A stretch of DNA of 7,948 nucleotides from Nitrospirota bacterium (GTDB taxonomy: Bacteria > Nitrospirota > Nitrospiria > Nitrospirales > UBA8639), in contig QIMB01000346.1 in NCBI GenBank assembly GCA_003233615.1, forward strand, positions 1-7,948. The letters are read 5' to 3'. The translations under genes and the position numbers were made by a program. A model generated the notes under the pieces. That model did not search any database. It was not told where the DNA came from and saw only the letters and a list, made by a program, of their open reading frames with translations. This document shows, piece after piece, positions 1 to 6,441 of the stretch; position 1 is the first letter of the stretch; each line of letters starts with the position of its first letter.

Positions 1-668
1 CGAAGTTTCGAGAAATTGGTCCCTGTGCCTGAGCCATATTTAAATAATCGGGCCTCACGAACCCAGAGGTCCATAATCCCGCCTTCGTTCACTAAATCGT
101 CAGAAATCGATTGAATGAAACAGGCATGGACCTGCGGCCGTTCGTAGGCGTTGCGGGCTTGTTTCACGCGATGGGTATTGGGGTCCACGTAGTAATGGCC
201 TTGTGAGGGGCCAGATAGTCCATAGGCAAAGTGCAATCCTGTATTGAACCATTGAGGGGAATTGGGAGCAGCCATTTGCCAGGCCAACATGTAGCTCAGT
301 TCATCTTGAAAGGTCTGGGCATCTTCGGGCGAGTCAAAATACTGGTGTGTGTTGCCCCATTTAGTCCAACATCCTGCTAATCGGTGAAAGACCTGCCGAG
401 CATCTCGTTCACCACCAAGAAGAGGCCGGCCCTTTTCGTTGAGGAGCGGAGTGCCTGCATCGTCAAATTGTGGCACACCGGCTTTTCGGAAATACTTTTG
501 GGCTAAAATATCAATAGCTAATTGAGACCAATGCTCTGGAGCAACAATATTATCCTGATGGAAGACCGTTGAACCGTCAGGATTTCTAATTTCTGAAGAT
601 CGAGAAGAAAAGGGAATGGATTTATAGGGGCTTTCGCCAGTTTTTGTAAAGCGACGTGCAATTTTCAT
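1..668 (-). CDS. nrdJ: Vitamin B12-dependent (class II) ribonucleotide reductase, N-terminal part
   Basis: Reduces ribonucleotides to deoxyribonucleotides in the cytoplasm, using adenosylcobalamin to make the thiyl radical, so it works with or without oxygen. The window holds the first 222 residues; the C-terminal remainder lies off the left edge. It starts directly with the MKIARRFTKTGESPY segment and SEIRNPDGS typical of bacterial NrdJ, with no N-terminal ATP-cone. NSPQWFNTGL is at about residues 136-145. HACFIQSI at 181-188 supplies Cys183, matching the first redox cysteine of the RNR barrel. LFKYGSGTGTNFS follows at 208-220. The ATG at 666-668 is preceded by AGGAGA (675-680) with a 6-nt gap, which fixes the start. 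It is transcribed leftwards from the promoter at 989-1017, which carries NrdR-like sites. I see no frameshift or missing residue. The family call is secure; the rest of the enzyme cannot be judged. Confidence 0.95.
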   Translation of the reverse strand, partial: MKIARRFTKTGESPYKSIPFSSRSSEIRNPDGSTVFHQDNIVAPEHWSQLAIDILAQKYFRKAGVPQFDDAGTPLLNEKGRPLLGGERDARQVFHRLAGCWTKWGNTHQYFDSPEDAQTFQDELSYMLAWQMAAPNSPQWFNTGLHFAYGLSGPSQGHYYVDPNTHRVKQARNAYERPQVHACFIQSISDDLVNEGGIMDLWVREARLFKYGSGTGTNFSKL

Positions 669-982
669 GAGAAGTCTCCTTTTGAAGACATGACAACAGG
701 ATGGGGTATTTCTTCGGTCACGATCATTTTTTCACTTGCGTTCTCTGCTTTTCTGAAACTGCCAGGTTGCGGGCAATTGGCTTGGTGGGTTCTGGGAAAA
801 AGAAAATGGCATAGGGTCATGCCAATTCCAAATGACCTACCCCGAAGAGGCACGTTTCACGGTCTACGGGAACCTTAAAAAGACCTCTGTAATGTAGAAA
901 TTCACAAGCCTCATACAAACCAGAAAACGACAGAGAAAATAGAAAAAATAAGACCCAAAGAAATAATTGGTTGAAACCAATG
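669..982 (-). promoter_or_regulatory. Long structured 5' leader of nrdJ
   Basis: If transcription starts about 7 nt after the -10 box, near 982, the nrdJ message has a leader of about 314 nt. It opens with a perfect 6-bp hairpin (966-981, loop TTCA on the minus strand). Next come a GGTCT/AGACC stem (881-885 with 861-865), a short hairpin near 838-852, and two alternative stems that cannot form together: 832-837 with 815-820, and 819-824 with 807-812. For a B12-dependent enzyme a cobalamin riboswitch would make sense, but I could not line up a convincing B12 box; only fragments resembling it (AAGCCA, CCCGCAAC) occur near 764-783. Short reading frames in the stretch look like chance. The structures are seen directly; a regulatory role is inference. 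Confidence 0.4.
675..680 (-). promoter_or_regulatory. Ribosome binding site of nrdJ
   Basis: On the minus strand AGGAGA stands 6 nt before the ATG of nrdJ. It is a near-consensus Shine-Dalgarno sequence and decides the start codon. Confidence 0.85.
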
Positions 983-984
983 GA

Positions 985-1000
985 CCACAATATATAGAGG
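985..1000. promoter_or_regulatory. NrdR box 1 (proximal to nrdJ)
   Basis: The 16-mer CCACAATATATAGAGG matches the NrdR consensus aCACwAtATaTwGtgt at about 13 of 16 positions. It covers the -10 hexamer of the nrdJ promoter. NrdR is the ATP/dATP-sensing repressor that controls most bacterial ribonucleotide reductase genes and normally binds two such boxes three helical turns apart; the partner box lies 32 bp away. Confidence 0.68.
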
Positions 1001-1017
1001 ATGATAAAAATTGTCAA
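989..1017 (-). promoter_or_regulatory. sigma70-type promoter of nrdJ
   Basis: On the minus strand a perfect -35 TTGACA (1012-1017) is followed by exactly 17 bp and TATATT (989-994), 5 of 6 to the -10 consensus. The predicted start is near 982. It points at nrdJ and is the best promoter match in the intergenic region. Both hexamers overlap NrdR-like sites, as expected for a repressed nrd promoter. Confidence 0.75.
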
Positions 1018-1032
1018 TACTAAATATTGTAG
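1017..1032. promoter_or_regulatory. NrdR box 2 (distal to nrdJ)
   Basis: The 16-mer ATACTAAATATTGTAG matches the NrdR consensus at about 12 of 16 positions, including the central AAATATTGT part. Its first base is 32 bp from the first base of box 1, the 31-32 bp spacing typical of paired NrdR boxes. It touches the -35 hexamer at 1012-1017. Confidence 0.63.
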
Positions 1033-1123
1033 AAATTGCTTGAGAGATGGGGATTTCTGTGCAAAACCTGTGGGTATGAAAAACATGAATATTGATGCGG
1101 GTTTCTGAGTGAAATTCGACACG

Positions 1124-1163
1124 TTATCAACAGGATAATCTTGGCGGCTACACGTTATTCACA
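1124..1163. promoter_or_regulatory. Pair of DnaA-box-like 9-mers
   Basis: TTATTCACA (1155-1163) fits the DnaA box TTATNCACA exactly. TTATCAACA (1124-1132) differs from it at one base. Both sit in a repeated ACACGTTAT context (1119-1127 and 1150-1158), same orientation, 31 bp apart. They lie about 110-140 bp upstream of the nrdJ promoter. DnaA is known to control the nrd operon of E. coli, so a regulatory use is possible, but two 9-mers may be chance. There is no AT-rich unwinding element or gene context for a replication origin. Confidence 0.35.
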
Positions 1164-1287
1164 TCCACAAAAATTTGGTAGGCATATTTGCAGTAGAAAA
1201 ATAATCAGATCAGGAGGATATGAGGCTGAAAATCAGTATTGTCCGATGGATTAAGCCAGATGAGTGATCAGGAAATGGGGAGGCCAG

Positions 1288-1318
1288 GACGTTAGAAGGT
1301 ATCTTTTGATATAACGTC
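1288..1318. repeat. Inverted repeat upstream of the small membrane-protein gene
   Basis: GACGTTA (1288-1294) and TAACGTC (1312-1318) are perfect 7-bp inverted arms. Inside them TATC/GATA forms a second 4-bp stem with loop TTTT. It lies 94 bp before the start codon at 1412. It could be an operator or a leader hairpin. There is no T-run to make it a terminator. Only the symmetry is certain. Confidence 0.4.
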
Positions 1319-1398
1319 TCGGATTCTTCAATGGTGTGGAAGAGGGAGTGACGGTGAGCAATCAGCAAATGTTCTTGGGCTTTCATTCTATTTTCACC

Positions 1399-1404
1399 AA
1401 GGAG
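1399..1404 (+). promoter_or_regulatory. Ribosome binding site of the small membrane-protein gene
   Basis: AAGGAG sits 7 nt before the ATG at 1412. It is the main non-coding evidence that this short frame is a gene. Confidence 0.75.
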
Positions 1405-1411
1405 TGGGACG

Positions 1412-1702
1412 ATGTATGTGTGGAATAAACAATTGGTAATCGGGCTCTTCGTGGCTTTCGTGATATTAGAGGGTATCTTTTTCTTTATGAACGGTGGTGC
1501 GGCTGAGAGTCAGTTACATGTCCGGACGACTCAATGGATTACGGCGAACTATATTCTCTTGGTCATATGGATTTTTGTTTGGATGATTGATCAGGCTCGA
1601 GTACGAGGGAAAAATGTGTGGGTATGGTTACTGCCCTATATCATTTTCCCTCTTCCGACGCTCGCAGTCTTTATTCTCTTTCTCCAACGTCGAATTGCGT
1701 AA
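1412..1702 (+). CDS. Small three-helix membrane protein, unknown function
   Basis: I do not recognise this 96-residue protein. It shows three hydrophobic segments: about residues 8-26, 46-59 and 68-91. A short basic and acidic loop (DQARVRGKN, 60-68) joins helices 2 and 3, and a QRR tail follows helix 3. The last part (VWVWLLPYIIFPLPTLAVF) recalls the two-helix N-terminal modules of some phospholipase-D-like and DUF membrane proteins, but not closely enough to name a family. It has no signal peptidase site and no catalytic motif. AAGGAG (1399-1404) lies 7 nt before the ATG, which supports a real gene and this start. It converges on the potassium transporter gene with 23 bp between stop codons, so no operon partner is visible. 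An inner-membrane location is likely. Confidence 0.72.
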   Translation: MYVWNKQLVIGLFVAFVILEGIFFFMNGGAAESQLHVRTTQWITANYILLVIWIFVWMIDQARVRGKNVWVWLLPYIIFPLPTLAVFILFLQRRIA

Positions 1703-1732
1703 GGATACTTCTGATACGTTTCGGTTTATCCT
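1702..1732. terminator. Weak candidate bidirectional terminator between converging genes
   Basis: AGGATA (1702-1707) and TATCCT (1727-1732) are perfect 6-bp inverted arms around a 19-nt loop, placed exactly where the two converging genes end. The stem is short, AT-rich and has no clear T-run, so it may not work as an intrinsic terminator. Confidence 0.25.
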
Positions 1733-3102
1733 ATAACGACACGTGATTGGGCGAAGCGATAGCGTTTGTGAACCGAGGTTTGGACGGCAAAGAGCCCAAT
1801 CATCAGAGGGCCGAACCGCCCGAGTAGCATGGAAAACATGATCATGACTTTCCCGAAATCTGTCAGCAGTGCAGATAAACTCCGGGCATCTCCGTCTCCT
1901 AAGGACATACCGACAATGCCCATGGCGGACGTCACTTCAAACATGAGCGATAAAAAAGGTTGAGACTCTGTAGAGCTGAGCAGCAAGGTCATGCCCGTAA
2001 TGAGGGCGAGGGCCATGATTGTGAGGCACAGGGCCCGGGTAATCAGGTCTGGAGGAATACGCCGGTGAAAGACTTCCACGTCTCTATCTCGTCGAAGCAG
2101 GCTCCAAATGGTCAACACGACAATGGCGATCGTCGTGGTTTTAATCCCTCCTGCCATGCTGCTTGGTGATCCGCCGATAGCCATTAACAAGAGTAAGAAA
2201 TAGAGTGTGGGTTCTCGCATCCCTCCCAAATCGATGGTTGTAAATCCTGCGGTACGCGAGACGGCATGAAAATAGGAGACGGTGAATGCCTCACCCACAG
2301 ATAAGGGTTGGAATGTGGCCGGATTGTTCCATTCTAGCATGGCAAGGCCAAAGGTTCCGAGTGCAATGAGTATTCCTGTCGTCACCAATACAAGCTTGGT
2401 GTGTGTGGTGAGACGAAATCGATGGCCGCGAATATTGTCGCGAATATCTTCAAACACGAGAAACCCAATGCTCCCAAGAATGACTAATGTGGTGACAATG
2501 AGATTAATCGACCAGTCTTTTTGGAACGATCCAAGACTGTCAGAAAACAAGGCGAACCCGGCATTGTTAAACGCCGAAATTGCATGGAAGATGCCGTAAT
2601 ACACCGCAGTTCCCCAATCGTGATCTATCGCAAAGCGAAGGGTGAGCAGAATCGCGCCAATGCCTTCCAGTGAAATAGTAATGAGCGTCACCAGCTTCAC
2701 AAATCGCACGAGTCCTTGCATATCCATGGTGCTCATCGTTTCTGAAAGCATCATGCGGTCGCGTAACCCCAAGCGACGTCCTAAGATTAAGAGAATCATG
2801 GTGGCCATCAAGGCATAGCCTAACCCGCCAATTTGAATCAGCAGTAGAATGACTCCCTGCCCAAAGGCCGTGAAATCTTGCGGGGTATCCATGACAATCA
2901 GACCGGTGACACAGACAGCAGACGTGGCGGTAAACAGCGCGTCGATGAAACCCAGATTGACGTCAGGTTTCGTGGCAAAAGGGAGCAACAGGAAACAGGC
3001 TCCCAGAATGATCAGTCCCATTGCTGCTAAAGCTACGACCTGTCCAGGCAGCAGACGAATGCCCGTGAAGCGGGAGATGAGGAGTCTGCCAAAGCCGGTC
3101 AT
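1726..3102 (-). CDS. ktrB: TrkH/KtrB-family potassium uptake channel subunit
   Basis: Membrane subunit of a Trk/Ktr-type potassium uptake system in the inner membrane, 458 residues, the size of KtrB. The four pore-loop repeats that make the selectivity filter are all present: LFTATSAVCVTGL (about 56-68), FHAISAFNNAGFAL (172-185), FHAVSRTAGFTTID (278-291) and FEVTSAMGIVGMSLG (388-402). Each keeps its filter glycine. GGSPSSMAGGIKTTT (310-324) is the conserved segment after the third repeat. Hydrophobic helices fill the rest. These proteins normally need a cytosolic RCK partner (KtrA/TrkA) that gates the pore with nucleotides; none is encoded in the window, so it must lie elsewhere. The ATG at 3102 has no strong Shine-Dalgarno, but the protein begins at the usual place before the first helix. 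It is divergent from mtaB. The family is certain; Ktr versus Trk, and K+ versus Na+ coupling, cannot be decided here. Confidence 0.93.
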   Translation of the reverse strand: MTGFGRLLISRFTGIRLLPGQVVALAAMGLIILGACFLLLPFATKPDVNLGFIDALFTATSAVCVTGLIVMDTPQDFTAFGQGVILLLIQIGGLGYALMATMILLILGRRLGLRDRMMLSETMSTMDMQGLVRFVKLVTLITISLEGIGAILLTLRFAIDHDWGTAVYYGIFHAISAFNNAGFALFSDSLGSFQKDWSINLIVTTLVILGSIGFLVFEDIRDNIRGHRFRLTTHTKLVLVTTGILIALGTFGLAMLEWNNPATFQPLSVGEAFTVSYFHAVSRTAGFTTIDLGGMREPTLYFLLLLMAIGGSPSSMAGGIKTTTIAIVVLTIWSLLRRDRDVEVFHRRIPPDLITRALCLTIMALALITGMTLLLSSTESQPFLSLMFEVTSAMGIVGMSLGDGDARSLSALLTDFGKVMIMFSMLLGRFGPLMIGLFAVQTSVHKRYRFAQSRVVIG

Positions 3103-3325
3103 GGCATTAGCCAGGTAAGGGTGAGAATAGGTGGGGAGAGATGGTTGTCCTCAATATAAATATCAGGGAATACGAGGCACTGATAGTCTTGTGACCAGAC
3201 ACACGGGGTATGCAAAAGTTGTGGGTCCAGATCTCAATCGAGATTCAAGCTGTTGTCGAGTGTGGATCAATCAAGAAAAATAGTAACATGTTCCTCAAGA
3301 AATGGGAACCGTTGTCCTCTCGATC

Positions 3326-3354
3326 TTGTTGTCCAGGAATGGCTTCTCTATAAT
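3326..3354 (+). promoter_or_regulatory. Promoter of mtaB-miaB
   Basis: A perfect -10 TATAAT (3349-3354) follows a weak -35 TTGTTG (3326-3331, three of six) with 17 bp between. The start of transcription would fall near 3361, only about 3 nt before the ATG at 3364. There is no Shine-Dalgarno before that ATG. Together these point to a leaderless or nearly leaderless message. Confidence 0.5.
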
Positions 3355-3363
3355 CTCGACACT

Positions 3364-4740
3364 ATGGCTCCATTGACGACGCAACAACCGCGAGTGGCTT
3401 TTTCGACAATTGGCTGTCGTCTCAATCAAGCCGAAACGGCTCTTCTGAAGGATGGATTCCGGCGCCGTGGGTTCATACCCGTGGAATATGGTCAGGAAAC
3501 GGATATCTTGATTCTCAATTCGTGCACAGTGACAGAAGGAGCAGAAGCGGATTGTCGTCGACTGGTTCGCCAGACTCTCCGTCAATCTCCACAGGCCTTT
3601 GTGGCTGTGACAGGATGTTATGCCCAGACTGGCCTAGAGGTGCTTCGTCAGATTGAAGGCATCGATTTGATTGTTGGCAATCAATTTAAAATGCAGCTGC
3701 CCGACCTGGTGCCATCGGTTCCGACACACATGAAACAGTCTGTGCCGCGTATTCATCATGAGCGCATGGACCCTGATAATTTTTTACTTGAAGGGGTCGG
3801 CGAGTATTCGACGACTCGAGCCAATGTGAAAATTCAGGATGGGTGCCAATTTATGTGTGCGTTTTGTCTGATTCCTTTTGCGAGGGGGCGGGAGCGAAGT
3901 CGGTTCGTTGATGATGCCGTTCGTGAGGCTGAGGCGCTTGTCCAGAAAGGCCATCGAGAATTGGTGCTGACTGGCGTCAACATTGGTCAATATCAAGATC
4001 GCAACGTTGATCTTTTAGGCTTAATTGCACAGTTGGAAGCCATCGGGGGCTTGGAACGTATCAGGATATCTTCCATTGAACCAACGACAATTCCCCATGG
4101 GCTTCTGGAATACATGACGTCATCGCATAGGTTGTGTCGTTTCCTCCATGTTCCGTTGCAAAGCGGAGACGACACAATTTTGAAAGCCATGAATAGGCGG
4201 TATTCTATTCAGGAATATCAAGCGGCCATGGAATTGGCCTGTTCCATGATTCCTGATGTGTGTTTTGGTACAGATGTCATGGTGGGTTTCCCTGGAGAGA
4301 GCCAACGGGAATTTGCAAATACGCTCGCGTTCATCCAAGGCTTGCCCTTTGCCTATGTACATGTATTTAGCTATTCCCCGCGGTCTGGGACAGCCTCCAC
4401 CAAGATGGCGGGTCAGGTGCCTCCCAGCGTAATCAAAGAGCGCAGCCGAATTCTTCGGGAACTGTCATGGCAAAAACGGAAGGCCTTCCAACAGCGATTT
4501 TTGGGTCGAGAGTTGACTGTTCTATTTGAAGAAGAGGTGAATGGGACGTGGACGGGTCTGACTGACCATTATCTTCGAGTTGATGTGCGTTCCTCCCTGG
4601 ACCTGAAAAATACGATACAATCGGTTGTGGCCACAGGGGTCATGACTGATCGGGTGATGGGTCTTCTCAATCCACCGCCAGGGAGCACCCCTATACAGTC
4701 TCATCACGCCCATCAAGAACTTGTGGTTATTCAAGAATAG
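3364..4740 (+). CDS. mtaB: tRNA (t6A37) methylthiotransferase MtaB
   Basis: Radical-SAM enzyme that adds a methylthio group to N6-threonylcarbamoyladenosine at position 37 of tRNAs, giving ms2t6A, next to the anticodon of ANN-decoding tRNAs. It is 458 residues from the ATG chosen here. The N-terminal UPF0004 domain carries Cys18 (TIGCRLNQAE), Cys54 (NSCTVTE) and Cys85 (TGCYAQ), which bind the auxiliary 4Fe-4S cluster. The radical-SAM triad CQFMCAFC is Cys161, Cys165 and Cys168, followed by FARGRERSR. RISSIEP, HVPLQSGDD, TDVMVGFPGE and SYSPRSGTAS follow in family order, with a TRAM-like C-terminus from about 380. GCRLN with the MtaB-type SCTVT pattern separates it from RimO and MiaB. An upstream TTG (3253) would add 37 residues without similarity; the -10 box at 3349-3354 argues against it. 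miaB follows after 6 nt. Confidence 0.95.
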   Translation: MAPLTTQQPRVAFSTIGCRLNQAETALLKDGFRRRGFIPVEYGQETDILILNSCTVTEGAEADCRRLVRQTLRQSPQAFVAVTGCYAQTGLEVLRQIEGIDLIVGNQFKMQLPDLVPSVPTHMKQSVPRIHHERMDPDNFLLEGVGEYSTTRANVKIQDGCQFMCAFCLIPFARGRERSRFVDDAVREAEALVQKGHRELVLTGVNIGQYQDRNVDLLGLIAQLEAIGGLERIRISSIEPTTIPHGLLEYMTSSHRLCRFLHVPLQSGDDTILKAMNRRYSIQEYQAAMELACSMIPDVCFGTDVMVGFPGESQREFANTLAFIQGLPFAYVHVFSYSPRSGTASTKMAGQVPPSVIKERSRILRELSWQKRKAFQQRFLGRELTVLFEEEVNGTWTGLTDHYLRVDVRSSLDLKNTIQSVVATGVMTDRVMGLLNPPPGSTPIQSHHAHQELVVIQE

Positions 4741-4746
4741 AAACGT

Positions 4747-6141
4747 ATGAGCGATATGCCCTTACTCCTCCCTCAACGTCTCAAAGCTGAATCGTCTGTG
4801 ACAGCGAAGCGCGGGTATCAGATCTACATGGAAACCTTTGGGTGTCAGATGAATGAATATGACACTGAATTGGTGCGGTCGATCATGAAAGCGAGGGGGT
4901 TTCAATTTACTCCCGTAGATGAAGAAGCCGATATCATTTTGTTTAATACCTGTGCTATTCGGGAGAATGCCCACAATCGACTCTATGGACATTTGGCTCG
5001 GTATAAAGCCCGGAAAAAAGAGCGAGGGTTAGTCATCGGCGTTTTAGGCTGTATGGCTCAAAACCTGAAACAAGAATTGCTGGATTCACGATCATGGATC
5101 GATGTGCTTGTCGGACCTGATGCGTATCGGCAGTTGCCTGATTTGTTGACCAATGCGTTGGAACATCAACGACGGGGGCTTGCGGTCGACCTGTCCGAAT
5201 ATGAAACCTATTCCCAGATCGTTCCTGATCGAGGTGATGGAGTGAATGGCTGGATTGCCGTGATGCGAGGGTGCGATAATTTTTGTTCGTTCTGTGTCGT
5301 GCCGTACACGAGGGGACGAGAACGGTCGCGGGACCCGGAAGGGATTCTTGAAGAGGTCAAGCGGCTAGTCAGTCAAGGAGTACGACAAATCACCTTGTTG
5401 GGGCAAAATGTCAATTCCTATCGATCCGGTGCCTGGGATTTTTCGCGATTGCTTGTTGCGGTCGCGGATGTGCCGGGTCTTCACCGTGTACGATTTACTT
5501 CACCGCACCCCAAAGATTTTCCACCGGCCTTGCTTGAAGCGGTTGCCCAGCATCCAATCATTTGCAACCAAATTCATTTACCCCTGCAATCCGCGAATGA
5601 TCGCATGTTAGAACGCATGGGGCGAGGATATACCCGTCGTGAATATCTCGTGCTTGTAGAAGCCATCTTGAAAAAAGGCCCGATTGTCTTGACGACCGAT
5701 CTTATCTGCGGATTTTGTGGTGAAACAGATGAGGAATTCCACGATACCTATAATCTGGTGAAAGAGATGGAATACCAAGCGGCGTTTGTCTTTAAATATT
5801 CTGAACGCAAGCATACCATTGCCGCGAGAAAATTCCCTGACGATGTCTCTGAGCAGGTGAAGGGATATCGGACAAACGAAATCATTGAATTGCAAAAAGA
5901 GATTTCCCTTCAGAAAAACCAAGCCTGGATTGGCCGTGAGGTTGAAGTGATGATTGAAGGGGACGCGAAAAAATCTGATCAACAATGGATGGGCCATACC
6001 GAACATAATGTGACCGTCGTGTGGCCAAAGGAGTCTCTAAATGGCCTTCCTGGGGAACTTGTGTCGATCTCCATCCACGATGCGACTCCCTCTACGCTCT
6101 ATGGGATGGTCACAAAGGGCGACGGTAGAAGGGAAAAGTGA
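4747..6141 (+). CDS. miaB: tRNA-2-methylthio-N6-dimethylallyladenosine synthase MiaB
   Basis: Radical-SAM methylthiotransferase that converts i6A37 to ms2i6A37 in tRNAs reading UNN codons, after MiaA has added the isopentenyl group. It has 464 residues, close to E. coli MiaB. The auxiliary-cluster cysteines are Cys33 (TFGCQMNEYD), Cys69 (NTCAIRENA) and Cys102 (LGCMAQ). The radical-SAM triad is Cys176, Cys180 and Cys183 (GCDNFCSFCVVPYTRGRERSR). LLGQNVNSY, FTSPHPKD, HLPLQSANDRML, TDLICGFCGETDEE and FKYSERKHT follow, then a TRAM RNA-binding domain (about 397-457). One small oddity: the family usually has GFPGET where this protein reads GFCGET, putting an extra cysteine near the SAM pocket. It starts 6 nt after the mtaB stop without a clear Shine-Dalgarno, so it is probably translated by coupling. 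No miaA is visible in the window. Confidence 0.96.
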   Translation: MSDMPLLLPQRLKAESSVTAKRGYQIYMETFGCQMNEYDTELVRSIMKARGFQFTPVDEEADIILFNTCAIRENAHNRLYGHLARYKARKKERGLVIGVLGCMAQNLKQELLDSRSWIDVLVGPDAYRQLPDLLTNALEHQRRGLAVDLSEYETYSQIVPDRGDGVNGWIAVMRGCDNFCSFCVVPYTRGRERSRDPEGILEEVKRLVSQGVRQITLLGQNVNSYRSGAWDFSRLLVAVADVPGLHRVRFTSPHPKDFPPALLEAVAQHPIICNQIHLPLQSANDRMLERMGRGYTRREYLVLVEAILKKGPIVLTTDLICGFCGETDEEFHDTYNLVKEMEYQAAFVFKYSERKHTIAARKFPDDVSEQVKGYRTNEIIELQKEISLQKNQAWIGREVEVMIEGDAKKSDQQWMGHTEHNVTVVWPKESLNGLPGELVSISIHDATPSTLYGMVTKGDGRREK

Positions 6142-6293
6142 AGAAGCGTCTTACTGTTTCTGCCTCTTTTCTTTCTCACTTCGACCTTCTCCATTTTACT
6201 CAATAGATCAAAGGGTTTCCTCTACATTTTTATCGCGAAATTCACTGTGTTGTGTTACGTTATCATTACTTCTTGCCAGGTGTTGTTCCTTCC
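6142..6293 (+). other. Gene-free, pyrimidine-rich stretch after miaB
   Basis: No gene is supported here; the open frame that overlaps the end of miaB (6041-6310) is low-complexity and lacks family features. From 6150 to about 6205 the plus strand is rich in C and T and poor in G, with no hairpin plus T-run. Such a stretch could serve as a Rho loading site ending the mtaB-miaB message, but this is inference. Confidence 0.3.
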
Positions 6294-6320
6294 TCAAGTC
6301 AGTGTTGTAAGATCCGATAA
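6294..6320 (+). promoter_or_regulatory. Candidate sigma28 (FliA)-like promoter before the HDOD gene
   Basis: TCCGATAA (6313-6320) matches the sigma28 -10 element GCCGATAA at 7 of 8 bases. Exactly 11 bp upstream, TCAAGTCA (6294-6301) matches TAAAGTTT at 5 of 8. The start would lie about 115 nt before the HDOD start codon. I found no good sigma70 pair in the same interval. A motility link would fit HDOD proteins in other bacteria, but two degenerate elements are weak evidence. Confidence 0.3.
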
Positions 6321-6441
6321 AATCAGTACAGTCTTGTTGAACAGAGGTCTTATCAGCTGAAGCTTGATTTTTTCAATGTGACCGAACCTGCCTGAGCACT
6401 ACAAGATAGCGATATCAACTATGAGAAAGAATTGACCACGC

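Noticed and set aside
665..878. Two 62-residue frames on opposite strands just upstream of nrdJ
   Set aside because: They overlap each other and the nrdJ leader, show no family features, and have unlike amino-acid composition.
817..1122. Leftward 101-residue frame with hydrophobic stretches and a GTG start, upstream of nrdJ
   Set aside because: The nrdJ promoter and both NrdR boxes lie inside it, the hydrophobic run comes from AT-rich sequence, it has no Shine-Dalgarno, and it resembles no family I know. A real small membrane protein is not fully excluded.
1119..1163. ACACGTTAT repeats as the NrdR box pair
   Set aside because: The 31-bp spacing fits, but the 16-mers lack the palindromic second half; the pair at 985 and 1017 is much better and overlies a promoter.
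1119..1163. Chromosomal replication origin
   Set aside because: Only two DnaA-like 9-mers, with no dnaA, dnaN or gidA/parAB neighbours and no AT-rich unwinding repeats.
1220..1267. Fifteen-residue frame (MRLKISIVRWIKPDE) after AGGAGG
   Set aside because: The Shine-Dalgarno is only 2 nt from the ATG, too close for normal initiation, and no attenuator-like stem follows in the right place.
3253..3363. N-terminal extension of MtaB from a TTG codon
   Set aside because: The 37 residues have no family similarity, no Shine-Dalgarno precedes them, and a perfect -10 box lies inside the segment.
5608..6006. 132-residue leftward frame opposite miaB
   Set aside because: It lies wholly within the well-supported miaB and its translation shows no family pattern; an antisense shadow.
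6041..6310. 89-residue frame overlapping the end of miaB
   Set aside because: Serine- and leucine-rich composition from pyrimidine-rich DNA, out of frame with miaB, no ribosome site and no family resemblance.
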